Source: Trichomonas vaginalis G3 (taxonomy: Eukaryota; Parabasalia; Trichomonadida; Trichomonadidae). From it: 64,000 nucleotides of DNA. The notes under the pieces were generated by a model that worked only from the letters and a program-made list of their open reading frames with translations, was not told the origin of the DNA and did not search any database. Shown here piece after piece: positions 21,799 through 31,893 of this stretch. The translations under genes and the position numbers were made by a program. The DNA is taken from NCBI RefSeq assembly GCF_026262505.1, contig NC_067204.1:14154522-14218521 (forward strand), written 5' to 3'. Each line of letters starts with the position of its first letter. Positions within the stretch are counted from its first letter, which is position 1.

Positions 21799-21830
<32 letters not shown>
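21769..21830 (-). repeat. Right terminal sequence of Maverick A and 30-T tract
   Basis: Inverted copy of the tip at 4411-4442, ending ...CCCCACTACC at 21800, followed by 30 T. The T tract and following DNA show no clear target duplication with the left flank. Confidence 0.85.
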
Positions 21831-21833
<3 letters not shown>

Positions 21834-22680
21834 TTTATTATTGTTTTATCCTGTTCTCTTTCTTTTCATATTTATCATTGTTTTATATAATTTTCTTGCA
21901 TTTCATATTCATCATTATTTTATTACATTCTCTTTCTTTTCATGTTTATCAATATTTTATTGCATTCTCTTTCTTTTCATATTTATTATTGTTTTTTCCT
22001 GTTCTTTTTCTTTTCATATTTATCATTGTTTTATTACATTCTCTTTCTCGTCATATTTATCATTGTTTTATGATATTATTTCGATATTAATGAATGCCCT
22101 CTTAGCATTGCTATCAATGCGAATTCCATAGAAATTGTCCAATTCCTAGTTGAGCATGGCGCAGATGTTAACATGAAACTTATTCTCTTTCTTTCAATAT
22201 TTATCATTGTTTTTTAACATTCTCTTTCTTTTCATATTTATCATTGTTATATCAGATTATTTTTCTTTTCATATTTATCAATGTTTTAGATCATTATCTT
22301 TCTTTTCATATTTATCAATGTTTTATGGCATTCTCTTTCTTTTCATATTTATCATTGTTTTATGAAATCCTCATTCTTTTCATATTTATCATTGTTTTAT
22401 TACATTCTCTTTCTTTTCATATTTATCATTGTTTTATGAAATCCTCTTTCTTTTCATATTTATCAATGTTTTATCAGATTATTTTTCTTTTCATATTTAT
22501 CAATGCTTTTTATAATTCTATTTCTTTTCATATTTATTATTGTTTTATTTCATTCTCTTTCTCACCATATTTATCATTGTTTTATGAAATCCTCTCTCTT
22601 TTCATATTTATCATTGCTTTATGAAATTCTCTTTCTTTTCATATTTATCATTGCTTTATTGCATTCTTTCGATATTAATG
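21831..22680. repeat. 37-bp minisatellite, about 20 copies
   Basis: The unit is about TTCTCTTTCTTTTCATATTT followed by ATCATTGTTTTATNNNA, repeated imperfectly. Because 37 is not a multiple of 3, long spurious ORFs rich in Phe, Leu and Ile appear in several frames. The array begins directly at the poly-T edge of Maverick A and is interrupted and bounded by ankyrin-coding fragments. Confidence 0.9.
22083..22185 (+). pseudogene. Ankyrin-repeat fragment inside the minisatellite
   Basis: Encodes about one ankyrin repeat (ECPLSIAINANSIEIVQFLV then EHGADVN). It marks the minisatellite as lying inside a former DUF3447-ankyrin gene. Confidence 0.7.
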
Positions 22681-22763
22681 AATTCCCTCTTGATATTGCT
22701 GTCAAAATTAAAGCAACAAATATTATCAAATTCTTAATTGAACATGGTGCTACAAATGTTTAA
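22672..22763 (+). pseudogene. C-terminal ankyrin-repeat fragment after the minisatellite
   Basis: Encodes INEFPLDIAVKIKATNIIKF and EHGATNV, then a stop. This is the normal style of the last repeat in trichomonad ankyrin proteins. The spacer to 23017 contains a near-perfect palindrome (CACCACATAATATTATATGG) around 22830 and nothing else I recognise. Confidence 0.65.
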
Positions 22764-22985
22764 AAAAAAATAACATTATTCTATATTGAAAAAAAGATAT
22801 AGTAATGTTAGCATTATTCACGAATAAACACCACATAATATTATATGGTGCTTTTAAAAAGAAATTTTGAGTCTATTGAAAAGTTAAGGATGCCCTCACC
22901 ATGTCAGATTTTTTGTGCATGTAAAACTTTTTATATACTTAAATAAAGAATCTGGTATTCTGCCATATATATTAATTTTTATAAG

Positions 22986-24880
22986 CTATTAACACTAGTT
23001 TTTTTTTGTCATATCAAATGACTGTTCGAAAGACTTATAGTGAATTGAGAAATATTTATCAATATTATATTGATTCATATACTGCTCTATATCAGTTGAA
23101 AGCAGAAAAAGAAGACGAAATACTTACAATTTACAAAATGATCAAAACAACTTTGATTGATTCAAATAAACATCATCCACGAAATGTTATGAGAGATATT
23201 TTAAATATCATCCCATATAATAACCGGTATGCAAAGTCATACTTGAAACTTGCGAAACTCATCTCTGATGAATATCATATAACGGAAGTCAGTCATATTC
23301 CAATCATTTCTAACTACCTGTTTTATAAAGAATATGGAATTGAATTGAGCACTACTGTTGATTTCAGAACAAGGTATTTAAAAAATACCGATATTGATTC
23401 AAACGATACAATTTACAGGTCAATTATGTATGATGACAAAGAACGATTCATCTACTTCACTGAATGAGATGGATTTGATATTGAAAGTGATTTATATCCA
23501 TGGTATCACGATTAATATTCATTACTTGAATTAAGTTGTTATCACGGAGCAGTCGATTATTTCAAGTTATTAAGAACGAAATTTAACTCAGAGATTACTA
23601 AAACTTGTCTACAATTATCATTTTTAAGTGGAAAGTCAGATATCATCAGTGAATGTTTGAAATATCAAAAACCAACCGATATGTGTATGCAATATGCGCA
23701 AATTTCACATAACATTGATTTTGTTACATACTTAATGAATGAACACAATATATAGGACCGATTTTACCCTGAAGAGTATAATAATCTTGAATCATTTTTA
23801 GTACATGTTGATAAATTTAATAATATTAAGGAATGCTTACGTTATTCTGCAATATTTGATATTCCCTCTCTTTGCGAATATTTCTTTTCACTTGGTGCTA
23901 TTTATAATATCAATGTTCTAGCAATGGCAGTATCACATAATAGTATAGAAGTTGTTAAATTTCTACTTTCAAACTATTTAAATCTCTCTGATATATGGCT
24001 TTGATAATAAATAGTAATGAAATAGTAGAATTACTGCTTTCACGTGGTGCAAACATCAATGAAAAAGTTACAGAAGGCTGAACACACCTTATTGAAGCAG
24101 TTAATAGATATAGAAAAGATATCGTTAAATTTATTCTTTCACAAGGCGCAAATGTCAATGAAAAGGATGATCATGGTAGAACCGCTCTTTATTCAGCAGT
24201 CGAACATAATGATATAGAAATTGTTCAACTTCTTATCTCACAAGGCGCAAATGTCAATGAAAAGGATGAAAATGGTAAAACAGCTCTTTATTCAGCAGTC
24301 GAACATAATGATATAGAAATTGTTCAACTTCTTATCTCACAAGGCACAAATGTCAATGAAAAGGATGATTATGGAAGCACAGCTCTTCAATTTGCAGTAA
24401 AACATTTTGAGAAAGATACAGTTGAACTTCTTATTTCACATGGTGCAAATATAAATGAAAAAGACGAAGCAGGTTACACAGCTCTTCATTATGCTGTAAT
24501 TAATAATCATCAAGAAACAGTCGAACTTCTTATTTCGCATGGGGCAAATATTAATGAAAAAGATAAATATGAAAAGACAGCTCTCAATTATGCAAAAGAT
24601 AACAATTATGAAGAAATATATAACCTTCTTCTTTCTCATGAGGCATATATTGAAGAAAAAGATAAATATGAAGATACACCTCCTAATGAAAATAAAGATG
24701 AAGATACACCTCCTAATGACGATAAAGATGAACATTTTTCATGCGGTGCAAAATGTTTAATATAGCATTGTGTCATTGACGTTATGCATTTTGGATCTTT
24801 ATATATATTCATAAAAATTCGTTTATTAAAAGTTAATATTATTCCTTTATTTGTATCTATTTTTATTGAATTTATAATGT
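22986..24880 (+). repeat. Left arm of a roughly 1.9-kb inverted duplication
   Basis: This arm matches the reverse complement of about 32057-35127, excluding the TTAA-flanked insertion in the right arm. Homology starts near 23026 and 35127 and ends near 24880 and 32057. By eye the arms are close to identical apart from scattered substitutions and one ankyrin-repeat unit. Confidence 0.85.
23018..24765 (+). pseudogene. DUF3447-ankyrin repeat protein pseudogene, left copy
   Basis: The family has an N-terminal DUF3447 region and C-terminal ankyrin repeats, typical of the very large T. vaginalis ankyrin family. The start is MTVRKTYSELRNIYQYYIDS at the ATG 23018; the frame extends 12 nt upstream without another ATG. 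In-frame stops occur after about 149 codons (TGA in ...RFIYFTE*), near 23755 and just before the repeats (TGA after KVTEG). The frame is otherwise preserved. About six ankyrin units of the form TALYSAVEHNDIEIVQLLIS follow, then a short acidic tail with DTPPN repeats, ending at TAG 24763. Two of the stops are shared with the right copy. Confidence 0.85.
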
Positions 24881-25225
24881 CCAAAAATCTTTTCTTGAAA
24901 TGATTGAACAATTTGAATCTTGCTCTTGTTCTTCGTTGAGAACTTCTTGTTTCTTCTTCTTTCTCAAGATGTCCTGACCAAGTCGTGCAGCATTTCTTTC
25001 TCGTTCCTCGTTGAGAACTCTTTGTTTCTCAATAGCTCGTTGTAATCGTTCATCAACATCTCGCAAGTATGATTCCATTTGTCTCTTTTCTTCTTCTTCT
25101 CGAAGTCTTTCTTGCTCTTTTGCAATTTCTCGAAGTCTGAGAAATTCGGCCATTTCAGCTTTCTCGCGCTCTTCTTTTTGTTGTTTTTTCACGCATTCTT
25201 TGCAAATATTCTTCTCTTCTAACAA
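24880..25225 (-). pseudogene. Captured fragment of the MNS1-like gene
   Basis: The minus strand reproduces about 85 residues of the coiled-coil gene at 30421-31893 (roughly its positions 31085-31345), including AEMAEFLRLREIAKEQERL and ERNAARLGQDILRKKK. The ends are unrelated or frame-shifted. It directly abuts the ankyrin arm, in the relative orientation found on the right side, so it was carried along in the inverted duplication. Confidence 0.88.
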
Positions 25226-25570
25226 GCGGGAAAAATAATGAGGGAGAAACTACTCAACATATTTCAGCACAATATAACAAAGAAACAACCGAACTTCTTC
25301 TTTCAAATCGTGCAAATATCAATAAAAAAGACAAAAATCGAAGAACACTCTTTATGTAGCACCATTTAACAACAAGAAAGAAACAGCAAATATATATGAA
25401 AAAAGTGAATCTGAGTAAACACCCCTTCATGTGGCAGCTTTTATAAAGTGAAAAGAATTGTACATTTATTCTTTTTAAATAGTGCAAATATCAATGAAAA
25501 AGATAAACTGCTCTTCATATTGCAACAATGTATAATAAAAAAGAATTTGAAATACTTTTAAATGATATCA
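25226..25570 (+). pseudogene. Ankyrin-repeat remnant
   Basis: Decayed ankyrin-type sequence in the plus strand: ETTELLLSN then ANINKKDKN, later TPLHVAAF and SANINEKDK. Several stops and frame changes are present. Confidence 0.65.
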
Positions 25571-25897
25571 TTTCTTTGAAAGGATCTATATATGAAAAAA
25601 AATTTTAGGAGGGAAAGTATATGAATATTAAGGATCCTTATGGAGAAAAATCTTCTCCAACTTTAAAATTCAATTTGGGAAGTTTTCCAAATTGGAAACT
25701 TCAAATTGGCAAAATATAAATCTAAATATCAGTCATATTCCTAAATTTAACTCAGCTTGTGCTCGAACATTTAAGTAATAATTGGCAAATTATTTCAAGG
25801 TTTTTTTTCATCCATGAATAATATAAATGAAAGTAATCCACATAGAAATGAATTATCAGTTTTTTAAATCTACAGATTTTTCAAATGAAATAATGTT
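25571..25897. other. AT-rich spacer
   Basis: No gene is seen. One small palindrome, AATTTGGGAAGTTTTCCAAA, lies near 25672. Confidence 0.5.
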
Positions 25898-26632
25898 TTA
25901 CGCTAAAATCAATGCAAAAAATAGTAAGTTAATATACAAACTATATTTGCAAAATAATGTTGGAATTTTGGGAATCATCATCCACAAATTCACATTATAA
26001 ACAAAATATTGATATATATCAATAACAGGGCCTGGTATTCTTGGATTAGAACTGCCACTCCATGCTCCAATGAAATTAAACCCTTGATTATTAGCATCTC
26101 CGGGTGTTCCATCAATATATGATTCACCATAATGGTGCGATTGTGCTAGTCCTTTAAAAGTTTTCCAATTATCGCCAAATTCTTTTTTATAACCAACATT
26201 AGATAATGATGATGTTATAAATTCTTTTTGTGTGAATATTTGATAACTAGGAACCTCAGGATATTCTAATAAAAAATAATAAAATCCTGACTTTTTGTAA
26301 CTTTGGGAATACAGGTTTTCATCGTCAATAATACTATATAGTTGAGGATCAATATTATATTTACAATTATCTCTTGTAAAGTACGTACCCCCAATAGAAT
26401 CATGATGGAAAATTAAAAGCCATGATGTTCCTCTGAATTGTTTTACATTTCTCCTGCTTAAATTAAATGTTCTAGCAAAGCTTTCATTGTTATGTAGAGT
26501 ATAATAACCAAAGAAAGCTAGCCGGGGAGGAAAATCAATTCCATGATTCACGAAAAGTGACTCCAAAATTTCATTTTCATTAGCCTCTTTATCACTTTGC
26601 CGTGGTCTTAGTGATAAATTAGTAATTACCAT
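25898..26632 (-). CDS. Unrecognised 244-residue protein
   Basis: An intact minus-strand frame from the ATG at 26632. The sequence has many aromatic and Asn residues, contains a HHYGESYIDGTPGDANNQGF segment near residue 165 and ends in a hydrophobic tail (LYINLLFFALILA). No signal peptide is evident at the N-terminus. A decayed tandem paralogue lies immediately to its right (27208-27740), so this is a locally duplicated gene. I do not recognise a family. The C-terminal hydrophobic run could be a tail anchor, but it is short. Confidence 0.6.
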   Translation of the reverse strand: MVITNLSLRPRQSDKEANENEILESLFVNHGIDFPPRLAFFGYYTLHNNESFARTFNLSRRNVKQFRGTSWLLIFHHDSIGGTYFTRDNCKYNIDPQLYSIIDDENLYSQSYKKSGFYYFLLEYPEVPSYQIFTQKEFITSSLSNVGYKKEFGDNWKTFKGLAQSHHYGESYIDGTPGDANNQGFNFIGAWSGSSNPRIPGPVIDIYQYFVYNVNLWMMIPKIPTLFCKYSLYINLLFFALILA

Positions 26633-26736
26633 TATTCATCTAGTATCTTTATTATAAAATCAAAAAATAAAATTCTGAAAATTTGGAAATCAATAAATCA
26701 GTTTTAGATTTCCACACAAATTCATATATGAAATAG

Positions 26737-27129
26737 CATATCTCTACCGATGATATATCCACAATTATTATCTACTTCAAGACGTTTTCTTTCGAACACA
26801 GCTTCATAGGAAAGAAACCATCCAAAGTATTCCTCAATGTTGAGCTTTTGGAGCATCAATCCACAGAATCTCAGCCAGTTGACATAACATCAGGAGTTTT
26901 CAACTCAAGAATGATCTTTGTTTGCAAGAATGACTTCTTCCTTGCAGAATACCTCGAAAGGACATCAGCTTCTGTCATTATTTGTCGTCAGAGAGAAGAT
27001 ATGTTGACAGAAGCCGCGAGAACAGAAGTCAACATGCTTCCGTTCTTAGATGGAAACAAAGAGATGACACAGACTGTTCCTCTATGGAATACTCAGAACA
27101 AACAAGTAGGAAAGTTTATGAATATATAA
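26737..27129 (+). pseudogene. C2-domain gene fragment, RPGRIP1/nephrocystin-8-like
   Basis: The frame is open from just after a TAG at 26734 and has no good ATG start. It encodes KVFLNVELLEHQSTESQPVD, then VFNSRMIFVCKNDFFLAEYL, and later a mostly beta-type sequence ending GKFMNI. The pattern of an FLxVELxxxxxxxSxP strand followed by FVxxNDFFLxYL matches the C2 domain of RPGRIP1-type ciliary transition-zone proteins. No other part of such a gene is nearby, so this is a stray fragment between two paralogues on the opposite strand. Assignment is tentative. Confidence 0.4.
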
Positions 27130-27207
27130 TTTTTCACACATATTCTCATTATTATAAATTATCTGTTTTTTTTTTAAATCTACAAATCTTTCAATCAAAT
27201 CAATATT

Positions 27208-27740
27208 TTATACTAAAAGCGATGCAAAAATTAGTAAGTTCATATCCAAACTATATTTGCAAAATAGTGTTGGTATTCTTGGATTAAAACTGCCACTCCA
27301 TGCTCCAATGAAATTAAACCCTTGATTATTAGCATCTCCGGGTGTTCCATCAATATATGATTGATCATAATGAAGTGATTGTGCGAGTCCATTAAAGGCA
27401 TACCAATCATCGCCAAATTCTTTTTTATAACCAACATTAGATAATGATGATGTTATAAATTCTTTTTGCGTGAATATTTGATAACTAGGAACCTCAGGAT
27501 ATTCTAATAAAAAATAATAAAATCCTGACTTTTTGTAACTTTGGGAATACAGGTTTTCATCGTCAATAATACTATATAGTTGAGGATCAATATTATATTT
27601 ACAATTATCTCTTGTAAAGTACGTACCCCCAATAGAATCATGATGGAAAATTAAAAGTCATGATGACCCTCTGAATTGTTTTACATTTCTCCTGCTTAAA
27701 TTAAATGTTTTAACAAAGCTTTCATTGTTATGATGAGTAT
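27208..27740 (-). pseudogene. Decayed paralogue of the 25898-26632 gene
   Basis: It matches the neighbouring gene over most of its length (SFVKTFNLSRRNVKQFRG through SYIDGTPGDANNQGFNFIGA). It lacks the first 50 or so codons and about 20 codons near the C-terminus, where the deletion runs between two short IP-coding repeats. At least one internal stop is present. Confidence 0.8.
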
Positions 27741-27760
27741 CAACAGACAAGTGTTATAAG

Positions 27761-28059
27761 TATGACATGTGATTTGAAATAATTTTCTTCCATAAAAAAA
27801 ATCACTATGGAGTTTCATCGCAGAGCTTATCTCTCTTTGAATATTCATCAAATACTAAGGGGAAATCGTGTTTCCCAAATTATTAGCAAGGTCGTATTCA
27901 CATTTAGAATATGACAAATATAGGAAACACCATTTCATCCTTAAGGACCGATAACAGAACTTTGATTTGATTAACATTCAAAGAGAAATAAGCTCTGTGA
28001 TGAAACTCCATAATGACTTTTTTTTTTATTCAAAAATATTTTTCAAATCACATGTCATA
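27761..28059. mobile_element. 299-bp foldback/MITE-like element
   Basis: Arms of about 95 bp starting TATGACATGTGATTTGAAA are inverted at the two ends and include TATGGAGTTTCATCRCAGAG. The middle is about 110 bp with no ORF. The element ends 38 bases before the ATG of the LRR gene. No confident target duplication is visible. Confidence 0.75.
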
Positions 28060-28097
28060 AGATTATCGGAAGTGATACCCCCTAAATTTATTAAAAA

Positions 28098-29936
28098 ATG
28101 GAGGAAGGCGAGAAATGCCTAGATTTATCAGGGAAGCGATTTTCTGGCGGACAACTTCTTAAAGAGCTTAAGGAGTATCTACACGCTGATGTCACCCGCC
28201 TTGACCTCACAACAAACCAAGTAACACCCGAAGTTGCTCAATTTTTGGCAAATTTCTTGACAGCTCCTGGTTGCTGCTTAGTTTCTCTCTCCTTAGTCGA
28301 CACTAGAATGACTATTGAAGCGTGCTCTGCTATTTTTAAAGTAATTGGAGCAAGTCCTTTAATTGAATTATATGCAGATGATAACGTCATCAAACCAGAA
28401 TCACTTATGCTACTAGCAAATTCTTTTAAGTTTTCGTCTCCACTTGAGATACTTAGCTTAGTTGGCTGCGATATCTCATCAGAAGGTTTCGAATACGTAG
28501 TTAAATGCTTAAGTGAAACAAAAAACTTACATCATTTACGCATGGAGTCAAATTCAATATATGAAAATGGCGTGAGATTACTTGGAGAAGCTTTGGATGC
28601 TTCTTCACTAACTTCAATCGAAATTGCAGATAATATGATATGGATGGGCGGAATGACTAGCTTCCTTGAAAAGGCAATGACATATCCTAGCTTGACTGCT
28701 TTGGATATCTCATATAATGCAGTAGATTTGACGTTTCTTTCGAAAGTTCTTGTATCTAACACAAGCATCACGCATCTTGCAATTTCAGGATGCAAAGTCA
28801 ACGAACAGTCAGTTTTACCATTTATTGAGAGCCTAAGTCGTACACATCTAAAAACTTTAATCATGGACGGTTTTAATTACCAAGTTTTACCGATTTCATG
28901 GCCACAAGTCAATGATACGATATTCTTTAAGCATCTTAACTTCGAAGCATTCACTACAGCCTTAATTAGCAGCGATTATCTCGAAGATGTAAGAATAGGC
29001 TATTTAGAACTCGAACAGATACATGCTCTCGAACAGAGTCTTTCTGGAGAGAATATAAGCAAAAGTATTAAGATTTCTGTGCATGATTTCGGCCGAACTC
29101 ACGATTGTTGGGTTCTTAACTTCCCAGCCTTTTCTGTTGACTCTCCTGTTGATCTTATCAAATGGTGCGGCAAATTAGATGACACAAATGCCACATATTT
29201 CGGAAGAATTGCAGTTTGCGCGCTTTACAGGGATGACCGCCTTTCCAAGATAAATCTTTCATCCAAGAACATCTCCGACAGCATCTTTATCAGAGTCATG
29301 AAAGAATTAGACGGAAGAAACCTTACATCTCTCGATGCATCAGATAATGCTTTAGGAAATGAAAGTGTTGACTCCATAATCTCCTTCCTCCATAACCAGA
29401 GAATAAACGAACTGAATCTCGCCAAAAATCACATAAACGAACACGGAACAGGAAGATTATTCAAATTCTTCAACGAAAACCCAGACAGATGCCCCAGAGT
29501 TCTAGAATACCATTACCACATACAGAACGATAACAACGAGCTCAACGATCACCAGTTCTACAACGACCTCGCAAATTTCTTAAAACAAAATATGTCACTT
29601 CAGACCCTCAAAATTTCAGGTACGATCACGCCGATAGATGTTCTCAAAATTGTGAACTCTCTGAAAGATAACAACACGCTACAGATACTTGAAATCGACT
29701 CAGAATTCATACATACATACATGAATCCAGATCCGCAACCAGAAAGAAAATTTATCGACGAATATGTCAAACTTGTCAAAGCTCTGAAGGCAGTTCTTTA
29801 CGATGGAAACTGCGTATTGCAGAACTTTAAGTTTGACCTGCTTACTGAAGTTTTCATCTACTGCGATCAGGAAATTGTCGAATGCTGGGATAGCTGTTTG
29901 GCAAAACTGAAGAAAAATAAGAATGGGCGCAAGTAA
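28098..29936 (+). CDS. Leucine-rich repeat protein (ribonuclease-inhibitor style)
   Basis: A 612-residue protein built of LRRs for roughly residues 25-270 and 370-470: LTRLDLTTNQVTPE-type, LEILSLVGCDISSEGF, LTALDISYNAVDLTF, ITHLAISGCKVNEQS, LTSLDASDNALGNESV and INELNLAKNHINEHG. The repeats are the 28-30-residue cytoplasmic type, unlike the BspA-type LRRs of trichomonad surface proteins. There is no signal peptide or membrane segment, so an intracellular scaffold role is likely (compare CARMIL or other RI-like LRR proteins). The middle (about 270-370) and the end (about 520-612) are not clearly repeats. The nearby foldback element occupies the position where the promoter is expected. The frame is intact. 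Confidence 0.85.
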   Translation: MEEGEKCLDLSGKRFSGGQLLKELKEYLHADVTRLDLTTNQVTPEVAQFLANFLTAPGCCLVSLSLVDTRMTIEACSAIFKVIGASPLIELYADDNVIKPESLMLLANSFKFSSPLEILSLVGCDISSEGFEYVVKCLSETKNLHHLRMESNSIYENGVRLLGEALDASSLTSIEIADNMIWMGGMTSFLEKAMTYPSLTALDISYNAVDLTFLSKVLVSNTSITHLAISGCKVNEQSVLPFIESLSRTHLKTLIMDGFNYQVLPISWPQVNDTIFFKHLNFEAFTTALISSDYLEDVRIGYLELEQIHALEQSLSGENISKSIKISVHDFGRTHDCWVLNFPAFSVDSPVDLIKWCGKLDDTNATYFGRIAVCALYRDDRLSKINLSSKNISDSIFIRVMKELDGRNLTSLDASDNALGNESVDSIISFLHNQRINELNLAKNHINEHGTGRLFKFFNENPDRCPRVLEYHYHIQNDNNELNDHQFYNDLANFLKQNMSLQTLKISGTITPIDVLKIVNSLKDNNTLQILEIDSEFIHTYMNPDPQPERKFIDEYVKLVKALKAVLYDGNCVLQNFKFDLLTEVFIYCDQEIVECWDSCLAKLKKNKNGRK

Positions 29937-30420
29937 TTATTAGATTGTTGTATTATTATTTATTTGTTTTAATAATAAAAATAAATGTTATTTATTTTCA
30001 CAAAATTTCTATTATTAAGTCACTTCATTCACAGAGCGAATCGTTATCCAGATTCCTATATTATTCGATAAAATTTAATCCTTATGATATCATATATCAT
30101 TCACACTTAATCAAAGTTCGCAATATTATTGTACAACATATTTTAATTTCAGAACAATCATACCTTTTTTAAAATATATTGTTAGAACTATTTTTTCAAT
30201 TTAAGATGCTATTGGTAAGAAATAATAAACACAATTAGAGGATGCTTTAATATCATTGTGTTACATCTAGAATTTCATTCATTTCTTCATCAAATCTTAG
30301 TGGAAATGCACAAAAATCAGAAATTTCACAGAAAATTTGCATGAAATATGATAAGTAATAGTAGAGGCTCAATATGATTGCATAATTAATGATGATGTAA
30401 AATTTTAAACGTACACGAAA
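29937..30420. other. AT-rich intergenic spacer
   Basis: Between the LRR gene and the coiled-coil gene, both on the plus strand. Very AT-rich, no ORF or repeat of note. Confidence 0.5.
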
Positions 30421-31893
30421 ATGAGTTTGGAGCGGAGACAGTATGAATATAAACAAAGGCAGAGAGAATTGATAAGAAATCAACAAAAAGACTTCCAAAG
30501 AGAAGTAGAGCAGAACATTAAATCTCAAGCAAACAATAATGCTGCATTAAGAGCATCCGTTAGAAGAAAAGCAAACGAAAGAAAACAAATGGATCAAGAA
30601 TTCGAAATATGCGAGAGATTATACAATCAACGAAAAGAACTTGAAGAAAGAGAGCAGTTTTTAAGAGAACAAGATAACATTGCAAAGAAACTTTCGAAGC
30701 AGAAACATAAAGAAATTGTTGATCAGAAAGTTAGGAAAGCATTGCGCGAAGAAGTTCCAGAATTACGTGAATTACGCTCAAAATTACAAACTGCAATTAT
30801 TAATCAGACACGTGATAATCAAATTCGCCAGAAAGAACGTCAAAAACAGATAGACTACGAAGAAGAAATGGCAGGTGGATTAGAAGCTATCAAGAAAGAT
30901 AAAGAAGATGAAAGGAAAGAAATGGAAGCTGAGAGGATGCGTCGTTACGAAAATCAAGTACAACGGCAGCAACAACAGGCTCAACTTGAAGAAAGAGCAA
31001 GACGCCAGAAGCTTTTAGAAGAAGCACAACGCGAAGAAGATGAAAGACAAATGAAGGAAAATATGAGAAGAGAAAGAGAAGAATACTTGCAAAGAATGCG
31101 CGAAAAACAAGAAAAAGAAGAGCGCGAGAAAGCTGAAATGGCCGAATTCCTCAGACTTCGAGAAATTGCAAAAGAGCAAGAAAGACTTCGAGAAGAAGAA
31201 GAAAAGAGACAAATGGAATCATACTTGCGAGATGTTGATGAACGATTACAACGAGCTATTGAGAAACAAAGAGTTCTCAACGAGGAACGAGAAAGAAATG
31301 CTGCACGACTTGGTCAGGACATCTTGAGAAAGAAGAAGGAACAAGAAGATTACGAAAATCTTGTCATCGAATTAGCAGTTGAAGAAGAAAAAGAAAAACT
31401 CAGAATTCGCGAAGAACAAGAGCAAGAGAGAATTCGAAAACAAATGCAAGAAGCTCAGGAATACATGAGACAACACCAACGAATAAAGATGGAACGGCAA
31501 CAAATGGAAATAGAAGAAAAGAAACAAATTGCAAAGTACCTACGAGAACAACAACAAAAGCTTTGCGAGCTCGAAGCAATCGAACTTGAGAGAGCTCGTC
31601 TCAAGATGCAGAATTATTACAATGAGCTTGAAAAGCAAATGCTTCTCAAAAAACAGATGTATGAAGCAGCAAGAGCAGAAGAATTGAGGAAATTGAGAAA
31701 GCAGCAAAAGCTTGAAAAGAAGAGGCTGAAGATGATTGAAGAGGAGAGAAGAGCTATTATTATTGAACATCTTGAAAGCTTTGGCGAAGAAGCTATTAAA
31801 TATCTTCCAAAGGGTGTAATCAGGGAAGATGATTTGGATTACCTTCCACAAAGATTTGTTCAAGCAATCTTGAATCAGAAAGTGTTAGTATAA
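30421..31893 (+). CDS. MNS1/TPH-type coiled-coil axonemal protein
   Basis: A 490-residue, highly charged, almost wholly coiled-coil protein rich in Glu, Arg, Lys and Gln (residues 1-460). It follows the trichohyalin-plectin-homology (TPH) family to which MNS1, CFAP53 and trichoplein belong. The segment ALREEVPELRELRSKLQTA (about 122-140) and the C-terminal EEAIKYLPKGVIREDDLDYL (about 458-477) resemble the conserved positions of MNS1, a microtubule inner protein of motile cilia doublets. Trichomonads have flagella, so such a gene is expected. The start is the first ATG, with AT-rich DNA before it. A middle fragment of this gene is duplicated at 24880-25225. The family is well supported; orthology to MNS1 is less certain. 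Confidence 0.8.
   Translation: MSLERRQYEYKQRQRELIRNQQKDFQREVEQNIKSQANNNAALRASVRRKANERKQMDQEFEICERLYNQRKELEEREQFLREQDNIAKKLSKQKHKEIVDQKVRKALREEVPELRELRSKLQTAIINQTRDNQIRQKERQKQIDYEEEMAGGLEAIKKDKEDERKEMEAERMRRYENQVQRQQQQAQLEERARRQKLLEEAQREEDERQMKENMRREREEYLQRMREKQEKEEREKAEMAEFLRLREIAKEQERLREEEEKRQMESYLRDVDERLQRAIEKQRVLNEERERNAARLGQDILRKKKEQEDYENLVIELAVEEEKEKLRIREEQEQERIRKQMQEAQEYMRQHQRIKMERQQMEIEEKKQIAKYLREQQQKLCELEAIELERARLKMQNYYNELEKQMLLKKQMYEAARAEELRKLRKQQKLEKKRLKMIEEERRAIIIEHLESFGEEAIKYLPKGVIREDDLDYLPQRFVQAILNQKVLV

Larger units (their letters stand above)
4411..21800. mobile_element. Maverick/Polinton element A, broken, about 17.4 kb
   Basis: Both edges carry the same terminal sequence in inverted orientation, and each end contains a full adenine-methyltransferase gene facing inward. 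Interior parts include HNH, PolB N-module, small structural-looking genes, integrase, collar fibre and a probable structural gene. The segment from about 6330 to 10908 is repeated in the same orientation at about 14800-19290. The interior is broken, with dozens of apparent breaks. Many of the differences between duplicate segments are single-base gains or losses, so part of this may be sequence error near the 25-N gap and not true decay. No matching target duplication was found at the two edges. The intact, near-identical methyltransferases suggest a recent insertion. Confidence 0.88.

Noticed and set aside
21721-22763. Phe/Leu/Ile-rich ORFs resembling membrane proteins
   Set aside because: They are translations of the 37-bp minisatellite; only the short ankyrin pieces are real coding relics.
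24436-24735. Ile/Phe-rich minus-strand ORF
   Set aside because: Shadow of the ankyrin repeats on the other strand; the same is true at 33302-33571.
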